From Dehalococcoidia bacterium (lineage in GTDB: Bacteria > Chloroflexota > Dehalococcoidia > Lucifugimonadales > Australimonadaceae): DNA of 64,000 nucleotides. Positions 8,016-15,880 of the stretch are shown here, one piece after another. Position numbers and translations under genes: made by a program. Numbering within the stretch: the first letter of the stretch is position 1; each line of letters opens with the position of its first letter. Under the pieces are notes generated by a model that saw nothing but the letters and a program-made list of their open reading frames with translations, was not told the DNA's origin and did not search any database. The DNA is taken from positions 1 through 64,000 of the forward strand of contig JAJEFD010000012.1 of assembly GCA_022820645.1 (NCBI GenBank). Reading direction: 5' to 3'.

Positions 8016-9341
8016 ATGTCTGACTTGCCGCTCACCTCACCCTTCATCCCCAACACCGACGACGACCGCGCCGCGATGCTCGCGGAGGTTGGCACGCCTG
8101 CCGTCGAAGCCCTGTTCGGCGACATCCCGGAGCAGTTTCGCCACCCCGGACTCGCGCTCCCGGCGCCGGTGCCGGAGATGGAGCTGCGCGCGGAGATGAC
8201 CGCGCTGGCGCAGCGCAACTTCCACGCGGGTGAGCACCCGAGCTTCCTCGGCGCAGGCGTCTACCACCACTTCTGTCCCGCAGTCGTCGCGCCCCTCGTC
8301 ACGCGCGGCGAGTTCCTCACCTCCTACACCCCGTATCAGCCGGAGGTGTCGCAGGGCACGCTGCAGGGCACTTTCGAGTTCCAGACCCTCACCGCCCAAC
8401 TGTTCGGCATGGAGGTCTCCAACGCCGGCATGTACGACGGCGCGAGCAGCCTCGCAGAAGCTGCGCTCATGGCCTGCCGCGTCACGAAGCGCTCCCGCGT
8501 CGCCGTGCTCGACACCGTCAACCCGCACTATGTCGATACGATCCGCTTCTACGCGCAGCCGCAGGGCCTCGAGATCTACCTGACGTCGCCTGCATCCCCG
8601 GACCTCCAGCCGGATACCGCCTGCCTCATCTCCCAGTACCCCAACTTCTTCGGAGCGTTCGAGGACTCGCAGGCGCTCGTCGACCTCGCCCACGAGCAGG
8701 GTGCGCTCGCCGTCATGTCGTGCGACCCCACCGCGCTCGCTATGTACAAGCCGCCCGGCGCGTTCGGAGCGGACATCGCCACCGGCGAAGGGCAGGCGCT
8801 CGGTATCCCGGCCAGCTTCGGCGGCCCGTACGTCGGCATCTTCACCTGCCGGCAGGAGTACATCCGCCAGTTGCCCGGACGCATCGCGGGCAAGACCGTG
8901 GACACCGAGGGCCGCACCGGCTACGTACTCACCTTGCAGCCGCGCGAGCAGCACATCCGGCGCGAGCATGCCACCTCCAACATCTGCACGAGCACCGCGC
9001 TCATCGGGCTCTGGGCCACCATGTACCTGGCGCTCATGGGCAAGCAGGGACTCCGCCACGTCGCCGAGCTCTGCTACCACAAGGCGCACTACGCCGCGTC
9101 CCGCATCGCCGGACTCCCCGGCTACAGCCTTCCCAACAACAACCCCTTCTTCCAGGAGTTCGTCGTCGCCTGCCCGAAGCCTGCTGCCGACGTCAGCGCC
9201 GCACTCGAGCAGCGCGGCATCATCGGCGGGCTGGACGTGAGCGACCGCTACCCGAACGGCATGCTGCTCTGCGTCACCGAAGTGAACACCCGCGACCAGA
9301 TAGACCGCCTCGTGGACGCGCTCGCGGAGATAGGCCGATGA
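8016..9341 (+). CDS. gcvPA: Glycine dehydrogenase (decarboxylating) subunit 1
   Basis: The 441-residue N-terminal half of the split P protein. With GcvPB it forms the PLP enzyme that decarboxylates glycine and loads the H protein. Family motifs seen are FLGAGVYHHFCPAVV, the FLTSYTPYQPEVSQGTLQ block, EVSNAGMYDGASSLAEA and QPREQHIRREHATSNICT. The start ATG at 8016 follows gcvH closely. Its stop overlaps the gcvPB start (ATGA), which fits the need for equal amounts of the two subunits. Confidence 0.97.
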   Translation: MSDLPLTSPFIPNTDDDRAAMLAEVGTPAVEALFGDIPEQFRHPGLALPAPVPEMELRAEMTALAQRNFHAGEHPSFLGAGVYHHFCPAVVAPLVTRGEFLTSYTPYQPEVSQGTLQGTFEFQTLTAQLFGMEVSNAGMYDGASSLAEAALMACRVTKRSRVAVLDTVNPHYVDTIRFYAQPQGLEIYLTSPASPDLQPDTACLISQYPNFFGAFEDSQALVDLAHEQGALAVMSCDPTALAMYKPPGAFGADIATGEGQALGIPASFGGPYVGIFTCRQEYIRQLPGRIAGKTVDTEGRTGYVLTLQPREQHIRREHATSNICTSTALIGLWATMYLALMGKQGLRHVAELCYHKAHYAASRIAGLPGYSLPNNNPFFQEFVVACPKPAADVSAALEQRGIIGGLDVSDRYPNGMLLCVTEVNTRDQIDRLVDALAEIGR

Positions 9342-10819
9342 CCTCCATGCCCGGCACCCCGCTCCGCGAGGAAGCGCACAACCGCCGCAGGCTGCTGATG
9401 GAGCGCAGCCGCCCCGGACGCACCGGCGTGACGCTCCCCGCGTCCGACGTGCCGCCGCAGCTCATGCCGGAGCAGGCGATGCTCCGCGACGATCTGCAAC
9501 TGCCCGAGGTCACGGAGGGCGAGGTCGTCCGCTACTTCACGCATCTCAGCCAGCTGAACTTCTCCATCGACACCAACTTCTATCCCCTCGGCAGCTGCAC
9601 GATGAAGTACAACCCCAAGCTGAACGAGGCGGTCGCCGCAACACCCGGCTTCGCGCTCGCGCACCCCGGGCAGCCCGAGGCGCAGGTCCAGGGATGCCTG
9701 GAGGCCGTGTTCACCCTGCAGACCTACCTGCAGGAGGTCAGTGGACTGCCGAGCGCCAGCCTCGCCCCGCTCGCCGGAGCGCAGGGCGAGCTCGCGGGCA
9801 TCCTCACGCTCCGAGCGGCGCTCGACGCCCGCGGCGACGGCCATCGCCGCAAGATGCTGATCCCGGACACTGCCCACGGCACGAATCCCGCGTCCGCGGC
9901 CATGGCCGGGTTCCAGGTCATCTCCATCCCCTCCACGTCCGGCGGCGACATCGACCTCGACGCCGTCCGCGCCGAGGCTGATGAGGACCTCGCGGGCGTG
10001 ATGTTCACCCAACCGACCACCCTCGGCCTCTTCGACCGCAACGCCGTCGAGATGTGCCGCATCGTCCACGAGGCGGGCGGCCTCGTCTACGGCGACGGGG
10101 CCAACATGAACGCGCTGCTCGGACGCGCCAAACTCGGCCACTTCGGCTTCGACGTCGTCCACATGAACCTGCACAAGACGTTCAGCACGCCCCACGGCGG
10201 CGGGGGTCCCGGCGCTGGGCCCATCTGCGTCACCGAGGCGCTCGCTCCCTTCCTGCCCGGCCCCATCGTCGTCCAGCGGGATGACGGCTCTTACGGCAGC
10301 GAGATGCCCGCGCAGAGCATCGGGCGATGCGGGGCGTCGCAGGGCAACTTCGGCGTGCTCATCCGCGCCCTCACCTACATATCGCTCCTCGGCGGCGAGG
10401 GCATGCTGAACATCAGCGGCAACGCCGTGCTCAACGCGAACTACCTGCTCGCGAAACTGCGCCCGCTCTTTGAGCTCCCCTACGACCGCTCTGTCATGCA
10501 CGAGGTCGTCTTCGCCGCGCGCAAGCGGGCCGGAGCGACCGCGCTCAACGTCTCCAAGCGCCTGCTCGACCACGGCTTCCACGCCCCCACCATGTACTTC
10601 CCGCTCGTCGTGCCGGAGGCGCTCATGATCGAGCCCACCGAGACCGAGTCGAAAGAGACGCTCGACGCCTTCATCGAGACCCTCGAACACATCGACGCCG
10701 AGGCCGCCACGGACGAGGAGTTCCTGCGCGGCGCACCCTACGAGACCCCCATCTCCCGCCTCGACGAGGCACGCGCCGCCCGCCGCCCCGAACTCCGCTG
10801 GCGCCCTGCCGAGGACTGA
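9338..10819 (+). CDS. gcvPB: Glycine dehydrogenase (decarboxylating) subunit 2
   Basis: The 493-residue C-terminal half of the split P protein carries the PLP site. MNLHKTFSTPHGGGGPGAG places the Schiff-base lysine at about residue 280, preceded by DTAHGTNPASA and FYPLGSCTMKYNPK. The ATG at 9338 is used because it makes a 4-bp overlap with the gcvPA stop and gives the normal N-terminus; the frame stays open further upstream inside gcvPA. It is the last gene of the gcv operon. The L protein (lipoamide dehydrogenase) must be encoded elsewhere. Confidence 0.97.
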   Translation: MTSMPGTPLREEAHNRRRLLMERSRPGRTGVTLPASDVPPQLMPEQAMLRDDLQLPEVTEGEVVRYFTHLSQLNFSIDTNFYPLGSCTMKYNPKLNEAVAATPGFALAHPGQPEAQVQGCLEAVFTLQTYLQEVSGLPSASLAPLAGAQGELAGILTLRAALDARGDGHRRKMLIPDTAHGTNPASAAMAGFQVISIPSTSGGDIDLDAVRAEADEDLAGVMFTQPTTLGLFDRNAVEMCRIVHEAGGLVYGDGANMNALLGRAKLGHFGFDVVHMNLHKTFSTPHGGGGPGAGPICVTEALAPFLPGPIVVQRDDGSYGSEMPAQSIGRCGASQGNFGVLIRALTYISLLGGEGMLNISGNAVLNANYLLAKLRPLFELPYDRSVMHEVVFAARKRAGATALNVSKRLLDHGFHAPTMYFPLVVPEALMIEPTETESKETLDAFIETLEHIDAEAATDEEFLRGAPYETPISRLDEARAARRPELRWRPAED

Positions 10820-10931
10820 AAAGCGGAAGGAAGAGTATGCGTGCCGAGCACGGTGCAGGCCTCTCCCGGAACAGGCTGGCACTGTATGATTCGTGCCATC
10901 GCCAGCAACCTTGAACTCGAGAGGTGCCAGT

Positions 10932-11219
10932 ATGTCTGCATACGTGATAACCGATGTTGAGATAACGGACGCGGACCTGTTTGGACAGTTCTTCGAGCGC
11001 GTGACGGGTACTGTTGAAGCTCACGGCGGCAGGTTCGTGGCGCGTGGTGGCGAGATCGAAGTCAGACTGGGCTCCTGGACGCCCAGGCGCCTCGCGATCA
11101 TCGAGTTCGGCAGCATGGAGCAGGTTCGCGCCTGGCTGGACTCCCCGGAGTACACCGCGCTTGATGACCTGCGCTCGAGGGCGGCCAACATCAACATGGT
11201 GGTCACCGAAGGCTTATAG
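10932..11219 (+). CDS. DUF1330 family protein
   Basis: The 95-residue product begins MSAYVITDVEITD and contains FFERVTGTVEAHGGRFVARGG and RLAIIEFGSMEQVRAWLDSP. This is the ferredoxin-like dimeric alpha-beta barrel pattern of DUF1330, whose biochemical role is not established. The ATG at 10932 is preferred over an upstream ATG because GAGGTG lies 5 bp before it. A -10-like TATGAT lies at 10884-10889. The gene is 24 bp upstream of a ThDP enzyme on the same strand, so an operon is likely. Confidence 0.85.
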   Translation: MSAYVITDVEITDADLFGQFFERVTGTVEAHGGRFVARGGEIEVRLGSWTPRRLAIIEFGSMEQVRAWLDSPEYTALDDLRSRAANINMVVTEGL

Positions 11220-11243
11220 CCCTGCGAGGGAGGAAGTGAAAGC

Positions 11244-12929
11244 ATGGCCAGGATGAGCGGCGGTGAAGCCCTGGTGCAGTCCCTCGTGCGTGAGGGTGTT
11301 GAAGTCGTATTCGGCATCCCCGGCATACACTTGAACGGCATCGTCGACGCCATGCGCAACGAGCCGGGCATCCGCCTGATCACCACCCGCCACGAGCAGG
11401 GCGCTGCGCACATGGCCGACGGTTACGCCCGCGCCTCCGGCAGGCCGGGGGTTGCCCTCGTCGTACCTGGCACGGGCGTCTACAACGCAGCTGCCGGGCT
11501 GGCCACCGCGTACGCCCGCTCGTCACCCGTGCTCCTCATCGCAGGCCAGGTTCCCCGGGGCCAGGTTGGCAAGAACCTCGGCGCTGTCCACGAGATCATG
11601 GACCAGGGGGGCACCCTGGCCCCTGTCACCAAGTGGCGGCGGCAGGTGCTCACTCCTCGGGACGTTCCGGCCGCCGTGTCCGAGGCGTTCAGGCAGATGC
11701 GTACCGGACGGCCCCGCCCTGTCCTGATCGAGATGCCCCCTGAGGTCGGGGTGGAGCGCGACGAGGTCCAGTTGCGGGACCCCGCTCCCACCTCGCGCAT
11801 CGTACCGAGCCCGGAACAGTTGCGGGAAGCCGCCCGCATTATCGCCGCATCGCAGCGCCCCCTCATCTTCGTCGGCGGCGGCGTGGCGCAGTCGGGCGCG
11901 GAAGAGGCCCTCGTGGCACTCGCCGAAGCAACCCGCATCCCGGTTATGACCTCCGGCGGCGGCAAGGGCGCCATCCCGGACAGCCACCCCCTCTGCTACG
12001 GCTCATGCCTCAGCCCCCGTGCGGACGTACAGGAGATGAACGAACTCGTCGACGTGATGCAGTCCGCCGATGTTGTGATAGGCATCGGGACGCGGTTCTC
12101 GATGGGCAACCCCGCGGGCGAAACCTCCACCCTGATCAACATCAACATAGACGACTCCGAACTCACCCGGGTCCAGGCCAACACCATCCCCCTGCACGGC
12201 GACGCAAAGGCGACCATCGAAGCGCTCCTTCCCCACCTCGCCGAGGCCGGAGCGGGCGACCGCTCGTCGCCCCAAGAAGCGGTCGCCGCTGCCCGGCGCC
12301 TCATCGCTTACTACGACATCCACCTCCACGAGCCGCAGTTCCCTATCATCGAAGCGATCCAGCACGGTGTCCCCGGCGACGCCTTCACCGTCTGGGACAT
12401 AACCCAGCTCGGCTACTACTCCCGCACGCATTACAAGGTGGACCACCCGAAGACGTACGTCGACTCCGGTTACTCCTATAACCTCGGCGGCGCGTTCCCC
12501 ACGGCGCTGGGCGTGAAGGTCGCCCAGCCGGACCGTGCCGTCTGTATCAACGGAGACGGCGGCTTCATGTTCAACGCCGCTGAGCTCTCAACCGCGGTCA
12601 AGTACGGCATCAACGTGGTCACCATCGTCTTCAGGGACGACGCTTATGGCAACGTCGCACGCGACCTGGACGATTTCTTCTCCGGCGCCTATGAGACTGA
12701 CCTGCACAACCCGGACTTCATCAGGTTCGCCGAGTCTTTCGGCGCGGTTGGCATGCAGGCGGACGACCCTCTGGACCTGGAACGGCTGCTCCCTCTCGCA
12801 CTGGAACGCTCGGCGCCGGTGATCATCGACGTGCCCGTCCACGACATATCCTTCGCACGGGCCAGACAGCACGCCATGCTGCCGAAGGTAGCCTGGACAC
12901 AACCCCAGGAGGGCCTCATCCAGCCCTGA
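11244..12929 (+). CDS. Thiamine-diphosphate-dependent enzyme, acetolactate synthase/benzoylformate decarboxylase type
   Basis: The 561-residue protein has the three-domain layout of the ThDP-enzyme superfamily. Glu51 in TTRHEQGAAHMADGYAR is the catalytic glutamate that activates the cofactor. A central DHS-like domain contains FVGGGVAQSG. The ThDP-Mg motif starts at GDGG (Asp438) and ends in the AYGN asparagine near residue 470. The GIPGIHLNGIVDAM N-terminus is typical of ALS-like enzymes. No small regulatory subunit or ilvC is adjacent, so anabolic acetolactate synthase is less likely than a catabolic 2-oxoacid decarboxylase or lyase. GGAGG precedes the ATG. Confidence 0.88.
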   Translation: MARMSGGEALVQSLVREGVEVVFGIPGIHLNGIVDAMRNEPGIRLITTRHEQGAAHMADGYARASGRPGVALVVPGTGVYNAAAGLATAYARSSPVLLIAGQVPRGQVGKNLGAVHEIMDQGGTLAPVTKWRRQVLTPRDVPAAVSEAFRQMRTGRPRPVLIEMPPEVGVERDEVQLRDPAPTSRIVPSPEQLREAARIIAASQRPLIFVGGGVAQSGAEEALVALAEATRIPVMTSGGGKGAIPDSHPLCYGSCLSPRADVQEMNELVDVMQSADVVIGIGTRFSMGNPAGETSTLININIDDSELTRVQANTIPLHGDAKATIEALLPHLAEAGAGDRSSPQEAVAAARRLIAYYDIHLHEPQFPIIEAIQHGVPGDAFTVWDITQLGYYSRTHYKVDHPKTYVDSGYSYNLGGAFPTALGVKVAQPDRAVCINGDGGFMFNAAELSTAVKYGINVVTIVFRDDAYGNVARDLDDFFSGAYETDLHNPDFIRFAESFGAVGMQADDPLDLERLLPLALERSAPVIIDVPVHDISFARARQHAMLPKVAWTQPQEGLIQP

Positions 12930-13008
12930 GCCCGACCCTCCTCTTTATCTTCCCCGCTCTTCCCGCTATCCTGCTCCTCGAAATTCCCCTCTCTCAGGAG
13001 GCCCGAAC

Positions 13009-13470
13009 ATGGTCGACGTAGGCCAGCAAGCCCCGGACTTCACCCTCAAGGACCAGAACGGAGAGGACGTCTCCCTCGCCGGTTTCAAAGGCGAGAAGTG
13101 GGTCGTCATCCACTCCTTCCCCGCCGCATTCACCGGCGGCTGAACGACTCAGACCGCTACCTTCAACCGTGCGTTGAAGTCGTTCGAAGAGATGGGCGCG
13201 CACGTCCTCGGACTTGGCGCCGACGCCCGCCCCGCCCTCAAGTCGTGGGGCACCAACCTCGGCGGGATCGCCCACTCGCTCCTGTCGGACTTCTGGCCCC
13301 ACGGCGAGGTCGCACGCGCCTACGGCATCTTCAACGAGGACTCTGGCATGTGCATCAGGTCCGTCACCATCATCGACCCGCAGGGCACCGTCCGCTACCA
13401 CGAGACCTACCAGGGCGTCCTGCCCGACCCCAACGCCATCCGCGAAGAGCTGGGCAAGCTCCAGGGATAG
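13009..13470 (+). CDS. Peroxiredoxin, predicted selenoprotein (Sec at the peroxidatic position, UGA 13141-13143)
   Basis: A single reading frame from ATG 13009 to TAG 13468-13470 encodes 153 residues if the in-frame TGA at codon 45 is read as selenocysteine. The N-terminus VGQQAPDFTLKDQNG and the catalytic motif PAAFTGG-U (P38-x3-T42-x2-U45) match the invariant PxxxTxxC of peroxiredoxins, with U exactly at the peroxidatic Cys. TTQTATFNRALKSFEEMGAH follows in the same frame, then SDFWPHGEVARAYGIF and the RSVTIID segment with catalytic Arg117. One further Cys (115) could resolve the selenenic acid. GGAGG precedes the ATG and a -10-like TATCCT is at 12967-12972. The product would reduce peroxides in the cytoplasm. 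A standard gene caller would end this gene at 13143 or start it at 13174. Confidence 0.88.
13141..13183 (+). promoter_or_regulatory. Predicted bacterial SECIS element
   Basis: Directly after the UGA (13141-13143) a perfect 7-bp stem, CTTCAAC (13161-13167) with GTTGAAG (13173-13179), carries a 5-nt apical loop CGTGC. The loop begins 25 nt after the UGA and has G at its second position, as bacterial SECIS elements require for SelB recognition. A lower ACGA/TCGT pairing (13144-13147 with 13180-13183) closes the structure around a 13-nt bulge. The stem uses TTG for Leu and CGT for Arg, codons uncommon in this GC-rich neighbourhood, consistent with selection on RNA shape. Confidence 0.8.
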
Positions 13471-13494
13471 GCGCAAGCAGCGAAGAAGCGATGC

Positions 13495-13524
13495 GGAAGG
13501 GGCTGCGCCGTCGCAGCCCCTTCC
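13495..13524 (+). terminator. Strong hairpin after the peroxiredoxin gene
   Basis: A perfect 13-bp stem (13495-13507 with 13512-13524) around a CCGT loop lies 25 bp after the stop codon. It is not followed by a clear U-run but is well placed to end the peroxiredoxin message before trmI. Confidence 0.6.
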
Positions 13525-13542
13525 CGTTCACAACGGCAACAG

Positions 13543-14382
13543 ATGACTTCCCGCAGCGAAGCAGACCTCAAGCGCGCCCCGTTCGCCGATGGTGACGTGG
13601 CCCTCGTCTACGACCAGCGCAAGCGCCGTTACCGCATCGAACTGAAGAGCGGCGCGCTCGTCGAGACCCACCTCGGTTACGTCACCCACGACGAGATCAT
13701 CGGACGGCACGAGGGCTTCTTCCTCGTCACCAACAAGGGCCACCGCCTCTTCATCCTCCGTCCGCCGTTCGCCGACGCCGTGAAGGAGTTGCCGCGCCAG
13801 AGCCAGGTCATCTACCCCAAGGACCTCGCCGCCCTCCTGATGCACGCCGACGTCTACCCCGGCGCGCGCGTCATCGAGGTAGGGCTCGGCTCGGGCGCCG
13901 CTTCCGCAGCCCTCCTCCGGGCTGTCGGGCCGAACGGCTCAGTCGTCTCGCACGAGGTCCGCGAGGAGGTCGTCGAGGCAGCGCAGCGGAACGTCGCGCA
14001 CCTCGCGCCCGGTGCCGCGAACCACCGTATCGTCCTCGGCAACGCCTACGTCGACGGGCTCGGTACGGATGAGGCCGACCGCGTCGTCGCGGACGTGCCG
14101 GAGCCGGGGCTGCTGCTCGACGACGCCGCCGGTGTGTTGCGGACGGGCGGCGTCTTCGCCGCCTACCTGCCGACCGTCCTGCAGGTGCACGAACTGATGA
14201 TGCGCCTGACCCGCGACGACCGCTGGCACATGGCCGAGGCGTTCGAGCTGCTGGAGCGCCCGTGGCACTTCTCCGAGACCAGCGCCCGCCCCGACCACCG
14301 CATGGTCGGCCATACCGGCTTCATCGCGACCGCACGCCGCTGCGAACCGCCCCCGCGCGCGGCATCTTCTCACGCTGTTTGA
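13543..14382 (+). CDS. trmI: tRNA (adenine-58-N1)-methyltransferase
   Basis: The 279-residue protein starts with the small N-terminal domain (FADGDVALVYDQRKRRYRIE) that TrmI/TRM61 enzymes use to bind tRNA, followed by a Rossmann methyltransferase domain. Its SAM loop is VIEVGLGSGAASAALLRAVG near residue 112, with a following SHEVREEVVEAAQRN acidic-strand motif. ADVPEPGLLLDDA fits the catalytic DxPxP segment. Family members make m1A58 in the T-loop and act as tetramers. It follows a terminator-like hairpin, so it is likely transcribed separately. Confidence 0.92.
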   Translation: MTSRSEADLKRAPFADGDVALVYDQRKRRYRIELKSGALVETHLGYVTHDEIIGRHEGFFLVTNKGHRLFILRPPFADAVKELPRQSQVIYPKDLAALLMHADVYPGARVIEVGLGSGAASAALLRAVGPNGSVVSHEVREEVVEAAQRNVAHLAPGAANHRIVLGNAYVDGLGTDEADRVVADVPEPGLLLDDAAGVLRTGGVFAAYLPTVLQVHELMMRLTRDDRWHMAEAFELLERPWHFSETSARPDHRMVGHTGFIATARRCEPPPRAASSHAV

Positions 14383-14384
14383 TT

Positions 14385-14404
14385 CCCTCTCCTGAGGGAG
14401 AGGG
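14385..14404 (+). terminator. Repeat-derived hairpin after trmI (CCCTCTCC family)
   Basis: CCCTCTCC (14385-14392) pairs with GGAGAGGG (14397-14404) around TGAG, starting 2 bp after the trmI stop and followed by GTGAGGG. The same unit recurs at 20990-21045, 23569-23620, 42006-42040 and 57650-57690. Here it lies between convergent genes and could act as a terminator. Confidence 0.5.
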
Positions 14405-14454
14405 TTAGGGTGAGGGCCCTCCGGTGCAGGCAAGGAGCGGGGCGGCGTGAGGCT

Positions 14455-15621
14455 TCACCCCCCACCCCCGAACGGCATGTGCCGCGCTCCCGCGAGCGGC
14501 GCGGGCGCAGACTCCGGCAGACTCACCCCCAGCACTCCGTCCGTTGGCGCATCCTTGGCGAACGCCAGCACCCTGAACCCGCCCATCCCCTCACCATCCA
14601 CCAGCACGTCCATCCCATGCAGGTTCGCTGTGCGTTCGATGCGGCCCAGCCCACTCCGCTCCGCGACGTCCGCCCGGTAACCCTCGATACCCAGCGACCG
14701 CAGCCACTCCGCCTGCGACATCTCCCCCGCTTCCGCGAATCCTGCCGCGATCGCCGCCGACCGCACGGACGTAAACTCCACGTGCGCGCTGATGTCCTGC
14801 CTCCCCACGCCGAAGTACGGGTTCATCCCCAGCGTATGGCCGGAGTAGCAGCGCAACGTCCCCGCGCGGCGGGACTCGTCGTAGTAGGCTGGCGCCTCGT
14901 GGCCGTAGTCGATCAGCAGCAGGTAGCCTCGCTCGACAGCGGCGAATGCCTCCCGTAGCCACGCTTCCGGCGCGAGGCTCACCTCCGTGCGGTAGCCCTC
15001 GGAGAGTGTCACGCCCAAGCGGTCGAGACGCTCGGCGAGTGCTGGCGTGGACGGTTCGCCTGTCACCTCGATGAAACCGCCCTCCGGCGCGGCGTCCACG
15101 AACAGCTCCCTCAGCCGTCCGCCCTCCTGCGTAACCCGGTGCAATGGCATGGCGTCGAGGAGTTCGTTCGCAAGCACGACGCCGCTGCCGCCTGCCGCCG
15201 GGATGCCGCCGGAGCGTATCCAGCGCCCGGGGAAGTCCGGCGGCGGTTCGCGCAGGTCGACCGCCGTGTATGCCAGCGCGCCCGGGAAACCGCTCTCGAG
15301 CATGCGTGCGTGCTCGCGGATGTCCAACGCAAGCGTACCGTTGCCGGCGCCTGCCTCGATGACGTTGAAGGGCGCCGGGCTGCCGAGCGCACGCCACATC
15401 GCGAGCAGTTGCCGCGCGACGAGCGCTCCGAAGACGGGATGCGCGAGCGGTGCGGTGTAGAAGTCGCCGAGGGGGCCGAAGGAGCGGCGCGACGCGTAGT
15501 AGCCGCCGTCCGGCCAGTAGAGCGCGATCTCCATGAACTCGGCGAACGTGATGGGGCCGCGCAGCGCGATGCGCCTGCGGGCTTCGGCGTCAGCGCCGGT
15601 GGGAGCGAACAGACCTGTCAT
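14455..15621 (-). CDS. SAM-dependent methyltransferase, MidA/NDUFAF7 type (COG1565)
   Basis: The 388-residue protein begins with the family block ITFAEFMEIALYWPDGGYY, then GDFYTAPLAHPVFGALVARQ, and has the SAM-binding VIEAGAGNGTLALDI near residue 103. Later segments VVLANELLDAMPLHRV, YLLLIDYGHEAPAYY and SAHVEFTSVRSAA are characteristic of PF02636. In mitochondria the homologue methylates an arginine of a complex I subunit; the bacterial target is not established. It is followed by a small zinc-ribbon-like gene on the same strand. Confidence 0.9.
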   Translation of the reverse strand: MTGLFAPTGADAEARRRIALRGPITFAEFMEIALYWPDGGYYASRRSFGPLGDFYTAPLAHPVFGALVARQLLAMWRALGSPAPFNVIEAGAGNGTLALDIREHARMLESGFPGALAYTAVDLREPPPDFPGRWIRSGGIPAAGGSGVVLANELLDAMPLHRVTQEGGRLRELFVDAAPEGGFIEVTGEPSTPALAERLDRLGVTLSEGYRTEVSLAPEAWLREAFAAVERGYLLLIDYGHEAPAYYDESRRAGTLRCYSGHTLGMNPYFGVGRQDISAHVEFTSVRSAAIAAGFAEAGEMSQAEWLRSLGIEGYRADVAERSGLGRIERTANLHGMDVLVDGEGMGGFRVLAFAKDAPTDGVLGVSLPESAPAPLAGARHMPFGGGG

Positions 15622-15657
15622 GCGCCGTGACAGGGGTGGTGCTAACCGCTGGGGCGG

Positions 15658-15852
15658 CTAGCGCGGGTTACGGTTGACGTGGCTGCCTTCCGATTCCCAG
15701 CTGGTGATCTTGATGGAGTTCCTGAACTCGCGGGTCTCCCCACACCGCTTGCAGGTGCCGTAACTGGTGGGCCCGTTCGGGCTCTCTATAGCCCAATGAT
15801 GTGCACAGCCGGGCTCCGCCTCGGCAACCTCGATCCCCTGCTGCTGGGTCAT
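15658..15852 (-). CDS. Small zinc-ribbon-like protein
   Basis: A 64-residue product with a CAHHW motif near residue 16 and a CKRCGETREF knuckle near residue 34. The single CxxC plus the upstream Cys/His could bind one zinc ion. Proteins of this form (SPNGPTSYGTCKRCG) occur as conserved hypothetical small proteins in Chloroflexota as far as I recall; no function is known. It lies 28 bp downstream of the citrate synthase gene on the same strand and may share its transcript. Confidence 0.7.
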   Translation of the reverse strand: MTQQQGIEVAEAEPGCAHHWAIESPNGPTSYGTCKRCGETREFRNSIKITSWESEGSHVNRNPR

Positions 15853-15880
15853 AACGCTCCGTGCCCCCTCTCCTGGCAGT

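Noticed and set aside
13009..13143. A short 44-residue protein ending at the TGA, or a nonsense-mutated peroxiredoxin pseudogene
   Set aside because: Sequence on both sides of the TGA is intact and in the same frame, the TGA replaces exactly the catalytic Cys, and a SECIS-type hairpin follows. Random decay would not give this combination.
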